DNA from: Erythrophleum ivorense
Taxonomy: Eukaryota; Streptophyta; Magnoliopsida; Fabales; Fabaceae
Assembly: GCA_026724425.1 (NCBI GenBank)
Contig: JAIUCV010000575.1
Span: 310,001-374,000, forward strand
Direction: 5' to 3'
Length of the DNA: 64,000 nucleotides
Shown: positions 37,701 to 48,772 of the stretch, piece by piece
How the letters are laid out: every line of letters starts with the position of its first letter
How positions within the stretch are numbered: position 1 is the stretch's first letter
Made by a program: the position numbers and the translations under genes
Notes under the pieces: generated by a model
Databases searched by the model: none
Seen by the model: only the letters and a program-made list of their open reading frames with translations
Told to the model about the DNA's origin: nothing

Positions 37701-38715
37701 GTTGCGTCTTTGTCGCTGCCATCATCACAAATTTATGGGGGAAATCAATGGTTTCAAAATTATTTTCCACGTAGAGTTTTTATAAAGCTACGAGGCCATT
37801 CTTATCAATGTTATTATTATTATTTTTTTTAATATCTATTATGGAGCAGGTAAAGACACTTCTGAAATCATATGCGAATGAGAAATATATTCTTACTGTG
37901 AACCAGCAGCCGAAAGACCTGAGGTTTTATGTTTCTTTTAAGGTATGCATTTAAATTTCTCATATTTTAATGTAGAGAAAAACCCCCCATTTTGATCCTC
38001 AAAAGATTGTGTCATTATCAATTTGATACTCTACAGATTTTTTATATCATTTTAGTACCTGAAAGTATGATTTCGTTCCAATTTCACTCTTACTGTGTAG
38101 TAAAATGATATTGACACAATCTTTTGTAGATTAAAAATTTTATGGAGTTTTTTACCAAAAAAAAAATTCTATGGAGTTGCCCAATACCCTTGATTCAACT
38201 GGCACCTCACCTGAATATTAGGATTAGGATTAGGATGCATGTGAGTTTGATACTTACACTGCCCTTTTCCCATTCCCTACTTCCAAGGCTTTATGCCTCC
38301 ATTATAATTAAAGAAATTTCTATAGAGTTGAAACAAAACCATACTTAGGTACTAAAGTATACAAAAAATCTATTGGGTGTTGAATTGATAATGACAGAAT
38401 GACGCCATCTATTGAAGACAAAAATAGTGTTTTTGTTATTGGACAATAAAATCCTCATTTTACGGATTTAGAATCATACTGCAGGTTGGAGCAACAAGTG
38501 TCTCAGTATTGCGAAGCCTTTGGCAGGCTTTCTGGCTAAGTGAGAACTGGGATAACCACGGCAATGTTTGTCATCAGCTTGCTGATAGCGTAATGGAATT
38601 GGAAGATAGGTTTGAGGATTTTATTCAGAAGTTGAATGGGGCTGGATGGGATACCCAGCAATTAAATTTAAAGGTTCCCAGAAAAATCTCAATTGATGAT
38701 ACTGGCCCCCTTTAA
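31738..38715 (+). CDS. RUS5: Root UVB sensitive 5 (RUS5)-type DUF647 protein
   Basis: Fifteen exons join to 496 aa: 31738-31883, 32156-32218, 32553-32707, 33208-33308, 34378-34436, 34588-34634, 34720-34798, 34886-34958, 35494-35583, 36878-36937, 37023-37136, 37431-37491, 37578-37696, 37850-37942, 38485-38715. The DUF647 core runs from about residue 110 (FILPEGFPGSVSDDY), through GWICHALVTSSLLKAVGVDS, RWISKDGIGAVGRLLIGG and the QNHFAISENLGEVAAKEEVW region. The Ser-rich, basic N-terminus (SFPASAFSSSRK) suggests plastid targeting. RUS proteins act in root UV-B/light and vitamin B6-related responses; RUS5's own biochemical role is not known to me. Intron 4 uses a GC donor (AAG|GCATGT). The exon 2-3 junction was chosen on protein continuity (TTKRYEADD) and is the least certain. 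Introns carry a Stowaway MITE, a probable solo LTR and another MITE. PDX2, a vitamin B6 gene, lies nearby, probably by coincidence. Confidence 0.92.
35027..35336. mobile_element. Stowaway-like MITE in RUS5 intron 8
   Basis: The ends CTACCTCTAATTTCATATAT (from 35029) and, in reverse complement, CTACCTTCGGTCTCATATAT (ending at 35334) are inverted repeats of the Tc1/Mariner Stowaway type, flanked by TA on both sides (35027-35028 and 35335-35336). The length is about 306 bp and the interior is non-coding and AT-rich. Confidence 0.8.
36121..36544 (-). mobile_element. Probable solo LTR in RUS5 intron 9
   Basis: The block starts TGTAGAGAAC and ends CCACAACA, giving the TG...CA ends of an LTR, and is bordered by CACCT on the left and CACCA on the right (four of five bases the same, depending on where the right end is set). 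Read on the minus strand it has the look of a Copia-type LTR: TTGTGGAAGGATAAGTGAGC at one end and GTTGCACCACTACTGTTCTC near the other. No second LTR, primer-binding site or gag-pol sequence is present in the intron, consistent with a solo LTR left by recombination. Confidence 0.5.
38010..38396. mobile_element. Inverted-repeat MITE, copy C, in RUS5 intron 14
   Basis: The left arm (38010-38085) and the right arm (38323-38396) are inverted repeats of about 75 bases. Both contain TGTCATTATCAATT, AGATTTTTT, TTTAGTACCT and a GTATG-TTT(C/T)GTT core. The interior (about 240 bp) is non-coding. The core resembles the two MITEs in ADH intron 3, suggesting one family with three copies in this window. Confidence 0.7.
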
Positions 38716-41569
38716 TCCTAAAAATTGAAATGCTGGAGCTCAGAATGTTTCATCACTGACATGATCTTGAAAATTGAGGCCTAAAAATTGGATCAGCCAA
38801 ATAAGACATGCTTGCAGAAGAGTAGCAAGCACCAAGAGCATGATACCTATTTTCACACACTTATATTGGTGAATGGAGATGCAGAAATTATGGTGGCACT
38901 TTGGGTTAAGATCAGGACTCACTGAATACCATATACTTAGCGGGAAAATTTTAGGTTTGTAAACCAAATCAATCATAAATATACATTTAAGATATGTCTT
39001 ATTGAATGTATGTCTTACTTACATGTCTATTTACGCTTGACTTGATCTATACTTTTTTTAGATCAGAAAACCACAATTTTCTCTGTACTAGCATTAGCAC
39101 TGCATGCATGTTTATTTGCCGTTTGAAATTATGTGTTCACGGTAAAATTCCTTGATTGACTTCTTCAAAAAGCTAATGGCATTGAATTTTTCTAAAATGT
39201 TCTGAACTCCCTGCTGGAAAGGATGATATGAATCGGGTAAGGATGAGATATGTCAAGTTAGAACTTGTTTAAGAATTGTGACTCTTGATTTTGATATTTT
39301 TTGACAGGAAAATTATAATTAAAATTTAAAAAAAAAATTTGGCTTCTGTTTTTCTATTTCAAAGAGATTGTGAATATTCATTAGACTGTGAATATTTTTA
39401 AAACTATATCAATTATTTAAAAATTTTCCAACTCCCATTAAAAAAAGATTGGAGTTGGAGGAGGGACAAAATTAGACTTGGTAGAAGAAACATTTTCTCA
39501 TAAGATTTTGAATTCTTTTTGGCATCTATCGTAGGAATAAATATGAATTTAATCAGATGATATTTATCTTTGATTACTCAAAAGAGTTAGATAATTAATT
39601 TATAATGTGGGTATTCTTTTTAAAGCAAAATATAACATTATATAATTAATTTCTTTTTTTTCATAAAACCACATTGTGTTTTGCTTATAATAAAAAGTGC
39701 CTTTATCATGTCCCACTACGGTAGAGGATCCGTTCACTATGCACATTATTAGAATCATTATTATAAAGGTAAGTGTTGAAATTAGCGGACGGGTAGATGA
39801 TAAGTCCTCATCTAATTTGTAATTATGTTTGGTGTCCAATTAAAATTCACAAAACTCTTATTCATGGATCCCTCATCTTTTCAGGGTTAGTTGGGGTTTA
39901 ATTAATTAGAAAAACTAAGTCTTGATTTTGAAGCACCACTTTTTAAATATTGTAGAGCATTAAATAATGAAACTATACGTGGCCACAATTGTAAAGTTGC
40001 TAATATTTAATTATACATTAACAACGATAATAAAATAAAGATAAAATCATTATGTCATATTTGGTATGTACGTATTTTAATTTTTCAAGTATTAGAGAAC
40101 TTATTTGTAAAAAAATTGAGCATATACAAAAATTAATATTTTATATTATTTAAAACATATATAATGCATAATTTTTATTTTTATATTTTAGACATCTCAA
40201 ACATCTTCAAAATAAGTTTTTAAATGGTTAAGAAATTAAATTTTATATACATTAATTAAATATCAATTGAAGTAATTATTTGTTAACAAAAGAAAATACA
40301 AAATAATTTCTCATTAATGGATGCAATTGAAGTTATTAGTCTTAAACAATTATTAATGGAAAAGTTTTAAAAATAACCATATTCTTATAAGAGATAAATC
40401 TTGGAAGCTAATAAAAACATAAATCTATCAAATTAACGATCAATTTTATTGATTTAATGTAGAAACATACACCACATGTGCTAATTTTTTGTTTTATGAT
40501 ATATTTTTTTAAATAAATTATATTAACATCTTCTGACTTTTGATTAAATTACAACTATTCTTTTTTCTTTTTTTAATAACATTTAGATCACTTCTAATTT
40601 ATTTTTTTATCAATAAAATTAATTTTTTTTCCATAATGTGCAAAGTATAATTATGTAATTGTCTTTGCTATCGTACTAACTATAAGATCATAATATCATA
40701 TTAAAACTTAACATCAATTTAATTATTTTTACTGTTATGTTGGAATAAAATCATAATTTTATATTATATAAAAAGTTAACTTTTTAAAAAAATAAATTGA
40801 AAGGGAGATTTTTGTAATTATATTACAATGTCAAAGAAGCCGAGTGTGGTTTTTAAAACAAAAGAAGTATTAAATATAAAAATGCATTAATACAATATTT
40901 AAAAGGCAAGATACTTATCTAATGCCCCGTTTGGTAGCTTATGAAAAAGGAAAAATGAAAGTGAATTCATGACTTTTAAATTTATGGTTGATAGATTATT
41001 GGGAGGAAAGAGAAAATTCTGTTACCATGCACTTTATCGTCTCTGTATTAAAGAGTCAATTATTTGATAAATCCATTTCACTTCAAATATCCAATTTGCC
41101 CCCTACTACATACAGCAGGGCTTTCTTTTTTTATCCCACACGAGAGAAGAGGCACATTATGAGGTGAAATTTTTTGTGTAATTTGGGTAAAATTATATTT
41201 TGGCCCTAAAAAATTTTAAAATATTTCAACAAAATCATTGAAAAAAAATTCAAATTTCATAATTATTTTAAAATCTAATAGTATTTGTTTTCTACTCTAA
41301 AATAATTTGTTTTAATCTGATAAACATTATTTTTAATTCTACATACTTTAATTATTAACTAAAAAGGATATATTCAAAATTAAATTTTCAAGGGTCATTT
41401 TGTCTTCATCTAGAAAAAATTATAAAAATATTTTTCTTTTCCTTGTAAGGGGAAATTTTGTTATTTTCTCCCATTATAATAAGGAAGGCAATTTTTGACT
41501 GAAAAAGCAGTAAAAAAAATGTTAATTCGCTCTTTGTGAATTTTAAATTTGTGTAACCTTAAAATAATG

Positions 41570-42580
41570 CCATGTTAAATTTTAAAATTTGATTAAAGTA
41601 TAAAAATTAAATTTCATTTATAACTAAAGTTTAGTTGGCATTAAAAAAATAAGAGGAAAAAGTAGTAAAATTTAATAATATTTAATATTAAGAACACTAA
41701 ATTATATAAATAATATCTCATAAAATTAAATCATAAAAAAATTAACAATTGATATCCAATCAAATTTAATTCAATTAAATTGATCCAATCAATTATCAGT
41801 AGAATCAATTTCATCTGAAAATAAGTTGGAATGTATTGTGGCAATATATATATATATATATATATAATATGTTATACATAAATAAATTAATAAAAATTAA
41901 AGTAATATATTTTAAAATAATATATAAAAATATAAAATAGATAGTTATTATTATAAACAATTAATAAGCAATTATAATTATATATTAATTATAATCATAA
42001 TTATAAATATGTAATAAATAAAATATTAAATATATATGTGAAATAAATTTATATTATATATTGCTATAAACAGATATATATATATATATATATATGCATT
42101 ATTTATTTTGTATATATATATTTATTATATTTAATGTATTGCATACATACATATATATATAATATTTAAATAAATTAATAAACTTGTAAATATTAAATTA
42201 ATATGTATTAAAATAGTATAAGTAAAATACTAAAATAAATATTTATTTTTATTTTATAAAAATAATAAATTAATTATCATTATATATTAAATAAAATAAT
42301 TATATATTAAATTTAATTATATTTATATATATACACATATAAATTATATATATATATATATTATATTGCTATATGTATATAAGTAGATATAAATATATTA
42401 ATAATTTATTATATATATTTATATCTATATACACATATATTTATAAATTAATTAATATTAAATTAATATATGTAAAACATTAAAACAAATACTTATTTTT
42501 ATTATATAAAATAATGAATTAGTTATAATTATACATCAAGTATAATAAATTTATGTTAGTTATGATTATATATAAATAAA
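41570..42580. repeat. AT-rich repeat family, further units
   Basis: The motif order of the 23540-24610 repeat is found here again. The unit near 41570-42020 includes GATTAAAGTATAAAAATTAA and AATTTAATAATATTTAAT, as at 23560. Shorter units follow near 42170-42300 and 42430-42560, each with ATTAAATTAATAT, AAAACATTAAAA-like and TTATTTTTATT(A/T)TATAAAA motifs. TA microsatellites separate the units. Non-coding. Confidence 0.5.
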
Positions 42581-43885
42581 TATGGTTGCCCTTAGCCAAT
42601 CACATTTCATTCAACAGTAGACAAAAGCTGTTTTTAATATTATTTTCTTACACAGATTTTTATCTTTTATTGTTTTGCAATTCAAAATTTTTCATCTGAC
42701 TACCATTTATTAAAAAAAATCTTGTAATTTTTTTAAATATCATATCAATCAGTTTTCTCCGTGCGAAATTATGAACATTATTATAATGTTCTCATTTTTA
42801 TTTTTATATTATTTTTAATTTAAAATTATTTTAATTATTTATCATAACTTAATTTATATTCTATCATAATTTCTTTCTTACTAAATCAACCCAAAAAAAA
42901 GATATTTCTTTTTTTTATACTAAATATGATTAATTTTATTACCTTTTATTTAATATTATCTTTCTATTTCTATCAAAGAATTGAGCATAATTTAGTAAGC
43001 ATATTTTAAAAAGAATTAATAAAAATTTAAATATTATGTCAACTCATAAAATTTAAGACTAGTTTACCAAGATGGGTCCTTTTATCATCTACTCATCTCG
43101 AGATTCAAATCATGATTTTAAAATTTATACAGAAATAATCGAAGTAAACTGGAGTGTGAGAGAGATGAGTGCTTGAACACTCAACCTTCTAACAAATTAT
43201 TATCATCATCGTATATATAAAAAGAGAATAACAGTCATTACATTTTATTGTTATTTTTACTAACCTTTTACTATTCATTTGTGGGATTTTTTTTTTAACT
43301 TGCGGTTTGTTTTTTATTTTTAACATTTTTTGAACTCCTGTACATGGTGCACTAGAGTATTAACTAGTTTTAATATATAATATTAAACACAAAAAATTTT
43401 TATTGCTTAATTCAAATAAATATTATTATTTTATTTATAACCATTCAATCAAAGTCAAAGTATTTACTACTTGGTTCTTTTTTTATAATATTTATAATAT
43501 TTTTATAATTGTTATTTAACTATTTATATTATTTATATTATTTTTTTAAAGTAAAAACATATAAGTTATTTTATATTTTTAAAATCATTTTCTCCATTCA
43601 AATTCATTTCATTATATGTACTAAATAAGACATTAGTGATTTCCTAAATACTTTTTTAAAGTCCTATACATATTTTGAAATATGATCGAACAATAAAGGT
43701 AGACTTTTGAAAAGATCAAATTCTTCACATCTTTTTTCGAAAAATTTAATATTTTTGACATTTTAATTATATCTATACTACTAAACCAATACTATTAATC
43801 TTAGTTAAATTATATAAAACATTTATGTTCAAATTATATTAATAACTTACAATATATATATATATGTATAAAACATTATAAGATA

Positions 43886-44432
43886 GGGATGACAATGGGA
43901 CAAATTATAATGTATTTTTCAGTACTTGTTTCTACTCTGTTCGCTTGTAACTCGTCCCATACATCCATAGTTTTTTTTTTTTTTTTCACTTCATACCTCT
44001 ACTCTGCAAGGATTGAGGTAGGGCAAAATACTTGTTTACAACAAATCTAATAAAAAAAAATAAAAGATATTAGCAAGACGCCAAAATAGACAAACAAAAT
44101 GATGGAGAGAATATTTAGCGAACGACTTCACAATATTAAGTTAAAATTTAAATGAAATTAAATAATTGATCAAATAATAAATACTTAAGCATGTTCATTA
44201 AAAATTGATATATATATATATATATATATATATTAAACGAAACAAATTCAAGGCAAGGAACATATTAGGACATATATGTGCTAACCTTGCCTTGAACCGC
44301 AAACATTTTCATTTGATTTTTTGTTTTTTCTTGTGGAATTTACCTTGATACCTAATCACTATTGAATTACCTATCTCAATTGAGTTGAGACAAGTCAAGC
44401 TAGAATAAGACAAGTCAAAATTGTCATTCCCA
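43886..44432. mobile_element. TIR-like element with GGGATGACAAT ends
   Basis: The left end AGGGATGACAATGGGACAAA and the reverse complement of the right end TGGGAATGACAATTTTGACT match over about 15 bases with one small indel. The core GGGATGACAATGGG is frequent at the edges of dispersed plant repeats. The interior contains repeated CAAG/GACAAGTC motifs and a long TA run, and no coding sequence. Confidence 0.45.
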
Positions 44433-44772
44433 TTATACAATTGATTTTAGAATAATTAGATCCATCTATGTAATTTTTTATTTTTTTTAATTTACTTTTT
44501 TTTTCATTAAGCATATAATATTATATACCAAAAACATATTGAATATTAAAAAAAAATCAATAACAACATATTAACATTGAAATTACATGTATTAATACAC
44601 CATTAATATACTTAAAAGGTTAGCTTTCTTTACAAAAGAATTATAATAAAGGCTCAACTCTTTTGAATCATGTAAAAATTATACATAAAAAATAATGAAA
44701 TATCATAGAAATTATAAGGTAAACAAAATATTATCTTATATTTTAATTTAATTTAATTTTTTTCAGATCAAA

Positions 44773-44830
44773 ATATACAAGGCGCATTCCTTCTATGGTA
44801 AGTGGATTCTTATGAAGGTGCATTCCTTCT
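44773..44830 (+). pseudogene. Mosaic scrap of AIRP2 exon-intron junctions
   Basis: Positions 44773-44790 match the exon 2/intron 2 junction of the AIRP2 gene (46761-46778) with one mismatch. The next bases, 44791-44813, match the exon 3/intron 3 junction (46994-47016) with one mismatch. The 215 bases that separate the two junctions in the gene are missing. The exon 2/intron 2 motif AAGGTGCATTCC then appears again at 44815. Intron bases are included, so the copy arose from DNA and not from mRNA. The fragment is too short to encode anything. Confidence 0.7.
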
Positions 44831-44892
44831 ACATAATGGGAGAAATGCAGGAGGTACAATCCTATTTTCACTCTTATCTCTACAGCATTTGT

Positions 44893-45095
44893 CATTGTCA
44901 ACCAAGAGAGTGGATCCTCTGAAGTGCTGCTCCCTAAAGTTCTCTGAAGTATCTCACAAATTTATTTTTTTTTATTTTCAACATATTTTCTCTTTTTTTT
45001 TTTTAAATAACCAGAAGTTTTGGTTAATGAGACACTTCAAGAAACTTTAGAGAACAATACTTTAGAGGATCTACTTTCGTCAACCAAACCATGTA
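44893..45095. mobile_element. Inverted-repeat MITE upstream of AIRP2
   Basis: The left arm (about 44897-44956, with GGATCCTCTGAAGT and CTAAAGTTCTCTGAAGTATC) and the right arm (about 45026-45095, reverse complement AGATCCTCTAAAGT and CTAAAGTTTCTTGAAGTGTC) pair over about 60 bases. They are separated by a T-rich loop. The arms continue outward to the TTGTCAACCAAG / CGTCAACCAAACC region. The element lies about 540 bases upstream of the AIRP2 start codon. Confidence 0.65.
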
Positions 45096-45348
45096 TCAAA
45101 AAAATATCCAGGTGGAAATCTTTTTTCATGTACTGAAAATTAGATTATGAAAAAAAAGAAGAAAGAATCTGACGCCAAGTGTCCACTGTCACAGACAGTC
45201 GTTGGATTCCTTTGGGCGATCAAAAGTGGGGATTTGTTGTATTGTAATGGATATCTGCAGGCAAGGGAAAGGGACAGATTCGTAATTTCGGGTCGTCTTA
45301 CTTTCTCTTAGTCCGAGGAAGAGAAATGAAACTGATGAATGAGGGAGT

Positions 45349-45356
45349 TACGTGTG
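45349..45356 (+). promoter_or_regulatory. ABRE-like element (TACGTGTG)
   Basis: An ACGTGT core lies about 280 bases upstream of the AIRP2 start codon, near the probable transcription start. ABRE cores are bound by ABF/AREB bZIP factors, and the Arabidopsis AIRP2 gene is described as ABA-responsive, so the match is sensible. It is a single short motif and may be within the 5'UTR. Confidence 0.35.
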
Positions 45357-45633
45357 CTCCAAGCGAAAACCCAGCAAAAACCCCACTTTCTCTCTCACTC
45401 TTAAAAGCCTACCCACCTCAAAGCTGCTAATTTTTCTCTCCCAAATTTGATTCCTTTTATTGATTTCTCCAATTCAGGAAGTTCTTTCTTTTCTTAGAAA
45501 GTCGAGGGGAATCGGATCACACCAAGCATGGGTTTTGTGGTTTTTACTAGTTTCCTTTGAGAATCTCGGCTTTTTTTTCTTTCTTTGATAGAGTTGTTGA
45601 ATGGGATTTGTCGAAGAAGGACGAAGAAGAGAA

Positions 45634-48600
45634 ATGCGAAAGTCTTTCAAGGATTCCCTCAAAGCTCTTGAAGCCGATATCCAGTTCGCCAATGCCCTGT
45701 AATTTTCTCTCTCTCTCACACACGCACACACAGAGCGGTCCAAAAGAAAATTTTTATTTTTATCTTTTTTTTTTAATTTCTTATAATGTTATTTTAAAAA
45801 AAAAAATTGGATGATTTCCCGTTTCAACATGTTCTGGGATTGTGAGGAAGATAATTGATTGTCATCTTTGGAATTATGAGTTTGTGTGTAAAATTTGCAA
45901 AGATAATTTGTGGTTTATGGTTGTTGAAAACTTTAGATAGAGTATTTAGTGTGAAGTCTTTTCTGCATTAATGTATTATTTTGGTCTGTTTATCCAATTT
46001 GCAGCATCTTTGAAATTTCATGTATTACTAATATGTCTGGTCTGTTTAAGTCTGTACTGTATATCCAATTATTTGATGTTTTCCCATGGTGTGCCCAGTT
46101 CATGACACTGGGCCTGCACTTTTTGTGAAGAGAATCCATAAGATAACTACAGTGTACCTTTAAGATATATATATATATATATATATTTTAGTGCTCGGAG
46201 CTTTTGTGCAAAGTTCAACGACACATCATTTCTCGCACTCTCACTTTAAAGTTTGCGAAGAAATTGAGACATGTCTGAAATTTTACTTGCGCCAACAAAT
46301 GAAAAAGGAAAGGAAGACAATGGATAATGGGTGTCACTCCTAACTTTCAATTCCACTTGTTCTTTAATACTGTAAGCCTCTGTTTTTGTCCTAAACCTAC
46401 TTTGTAAGACTTGTATTTATGGTAAATTACATTAAGATGAGATATGATGAACTTATTTTAAATTTGAGCTATGTGAAGTGGTCACTAATACTTTATGTTC
46501 CTTCTTCAATGTTTCGAATTCAATAATTTACTTTTCTCAAGAAAATGAAAATAAACTTTACCATTTTGTTACTTTTATCTAACCTATGATTCACTGGGCA
46601 AAATATGTTTTGATACAGAGCTTCTGACCATCCAAGAGACTACGATGGCGCTTGCCTCCAAATGAGATTGTCCTACAGTCCAGCTGCTCAATTTTTCCTT
46701 TTACTGTTTCAGTGGACTGATTGCCACCTCGCTGGAGCTTTGGGATTGCTTAGAATTCTCATATACAAGGTGCATTCCCTTCCCCTTTTCTCTGTATCTG
46801 TCAAGGCTTTAAATGTCTTAAACCTTTGAACGAACCCCTATAAAATATATAATCAATCATTTAATATGACAATGTCGACCAATATAGTGCAAATTTATCG
46901 TCAAGCTTGTGATAAATATTGGATTTATGTCAGGCATACAACGATGGGAAGACAACAATGTCAATTTATGAAAGAAAAGCAAGTCTGAAGGAATTCTATG
47001 GTAAGTGGATTCTCATATTGAATTATAAGAGTCAGTTGCCAGAAACTGAGTTAGGTATTTTACTTTCCTTTAGGGTTTGTTTGGGAGTTGGGAGGAGAAG
47101 GGAGGGGAAGGGACAGAAATGGTAATTTCCCTTCTTGTTTGGGGAAATAAACTCAAAACTATAAAGAAGGGTGGAGTTAGGAAAATTTTGGAAGGTTAGT
47201 TGAAAGTCCTTCATTATCCTCCCCTCTTTATTAATAACTCTCAAACAAGGAAAATGTTTCAATTAAGCTTTCCCTTCCCTCGCCTTACCCTCCATTATTC
47301 TCAATCCTAACATACCCTTTAGGAAGTGCTTCACAATCCAAATATAATTGGTTTTGAACTTCTTCGTGACAGGTGTGATCTTTCCCTCTTTATTGCTACT
47401 ACAAAGAGGAACCACTGATGCCAAAGACAGGAAACAAAAAGATTTGTGTGCTACTAGGTATAAGTCCGAAGATGCAATAAACAAAGGAAAGATTTCTGAA
47501 ATTGACATTGAGAGAGAAGATGAATGTGACATTTGCATGGAGATGAACAGCAAGGTTGTATTGCCTAAATGCAACCACTCAATGTGCATGAAATGTTACC
47601 AAGACTGGTGAGCAAATTGTGACAACGATTTAGTGCTTATATCATCATATGATGCTTGATTATATTGTCTCCCCCGCACTTTGCGTAAACTGGAGATGGA
47701 TAGAATACTTCTAAGGATAAATTGGTAATAAAGATAAAACAGTTGAATTAAAAGAATGGACACAACTGGAGTCTTAATTTATGAGATCTTGATGGATTGA
47801 AGCCAAAATGTTGGTTGAACAAGGGTTGGCTACGTCCATCAACTCCCCTTAGATTTAGACTATGGTGCTTGGCGTATGCACTGTGGTAGGTTTGGGAAAT
47901 AATGTTACACGCTGGCTATAATTACAGTTTTTGATCCAGTGGTAAACTTTTGATCTTGACATAAAGAACGTGTTCTTTTTGGTATTAAAGGGTAGAATCA
48001 TAGAACCAAAATGAGTTTAATTATTTCAGTCCGAGAATACTATAAACTATTGAAGACAGGATCTACATAATCTCTCATGCAGTCTAATGTTCCTTATTGT
48101 GTAACAATTTGTTGGAGCTAGACCATTTCATCGTCTAGTATTATGTTTTCCAAATGCTTGGATAATTTCTCATATATTCCATTGGAAGAGTAGTATCAAG
48201 ATTTATCCGAATGAGATAATTTCAATCTAGAAGAAATATAGGCTATGGCTTTTGTATTTGTGTAATGGAAATTATTTGGTGAAGTCATTGAGCTGACTTT
48301 GTGACTGAAATCACACCATTTAGTTTTCAAAGAAAATAGTTGTTACTGTCATGTGCTCTCAGGTATATCCACTTACAAGGTTACTAACTATTATTGCATT
48401 TAGGTATCTGTTATCATTTGATTATTGCTATGTTAGAGAATATAATGAAAACTACTTGTAGAACTTGTAGGCTTTCACTTAATAGCCTAAGCTTTTGAAT
48501 TGAAATGATCCTTTACGCTTTACAAATTTGCATCTAATGATTTTATTTTCTGTGGCTGGTTTAGGCGTGCACGTTCTCAATCTTGCCCGTTTTGTCGGGG

Positions 48601-48772
48601 AAGTCTGAAAAGAGTTGACTCAGGTGACCTTTGGATTTACATCAGCAGCAGTGTGATAGATGACTTGGATTTGATCACCAAGGAGAATCTAAATAGGCTA
48701 TTTATGTACATTGAAAAGTTGCCTCTCATAGTTCCAGATCCTATCTTCATGTCTTGTCCTCAGCGCTGGTGA
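45634..48772 (+). CDS. AIRP2: AIRP2-type C3HC4 RING E3 ubiquitin ligase
   Basis: Five exons give 241 aa: 45634-45698, 46619-46769, 46934-47000, 47373-47607, 48565-48772, all GT-AG. The RING is complete: Cys146, Cys149, Cys161, His163, Cys166, Cys169, Cys180, Cys183 (C3HC4). The N-terminal half carries the conserved MRKSFKDSLKALEADIQFAN start and the hydrophobic FLFLLQWTDCHLAGALGLLRI segment. The Arabidopsis relative (At5g01520, 242 aa by memory) is a cytosolic E3 ligase that promotes abscisic-acid and drought responses; function here is inferred from this likeness. An in-frame ATG at 45601 would add 11 residues (MGFVEEGRREM). The start at 45634 was preferred because it matches the family N-terminus. 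Intron 3 contains a hAT-like MITE. Upstream lie an inverted-repeat MITE and a scrap of this gene's own junctions. Confidence 0.94.
47067..47323. mobile_element. hAT-like MITE with perfect 8-bp target duplication, AIRP2 intron 3
   Basis: CCTTTAGG occurs at 47067-47074 and again at 47316-47323, directly bordering a 241-bp element. Its ends, GTTTGTTTGGGAGTTGGGAG on the left and GTATGTTAGGATTGAGAATA in reverse complement on the right, form imperfect inverted repeats. The interior is non-coding with purine-rich and pyrimidine-rich halves. An 8-bp duplication with short TIRs fits the hAT superfamily. Confidence 0.8.

Larger units (their letters stand above)
38716..44760. other. Long AT-rich intergenic region between RUS5 and AIRP2
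   Basis: No gene is visible over about 6 kb. The region holds repeats listed separately (41570-42580 and 43886-44432) and TA microsatellites near 41847, 42075, 42340 and 44209. A candidate transposon edge at about 40921 (AATGCCCCGTTTGGTAGC) has a weak inverted partner near 43620-43640 (TACTAAATAAGACATTAGTG). The minus-strand frame at 39600-39839 has no domain I recognise. Confidence 0.5.

Noticed and set aside
39600..39839. 79-codon minus-strand frame in the RUS5-AIRP2 gap
   Set aside because: No recognised domain, no splice context and AT-rich codons; likely chance.
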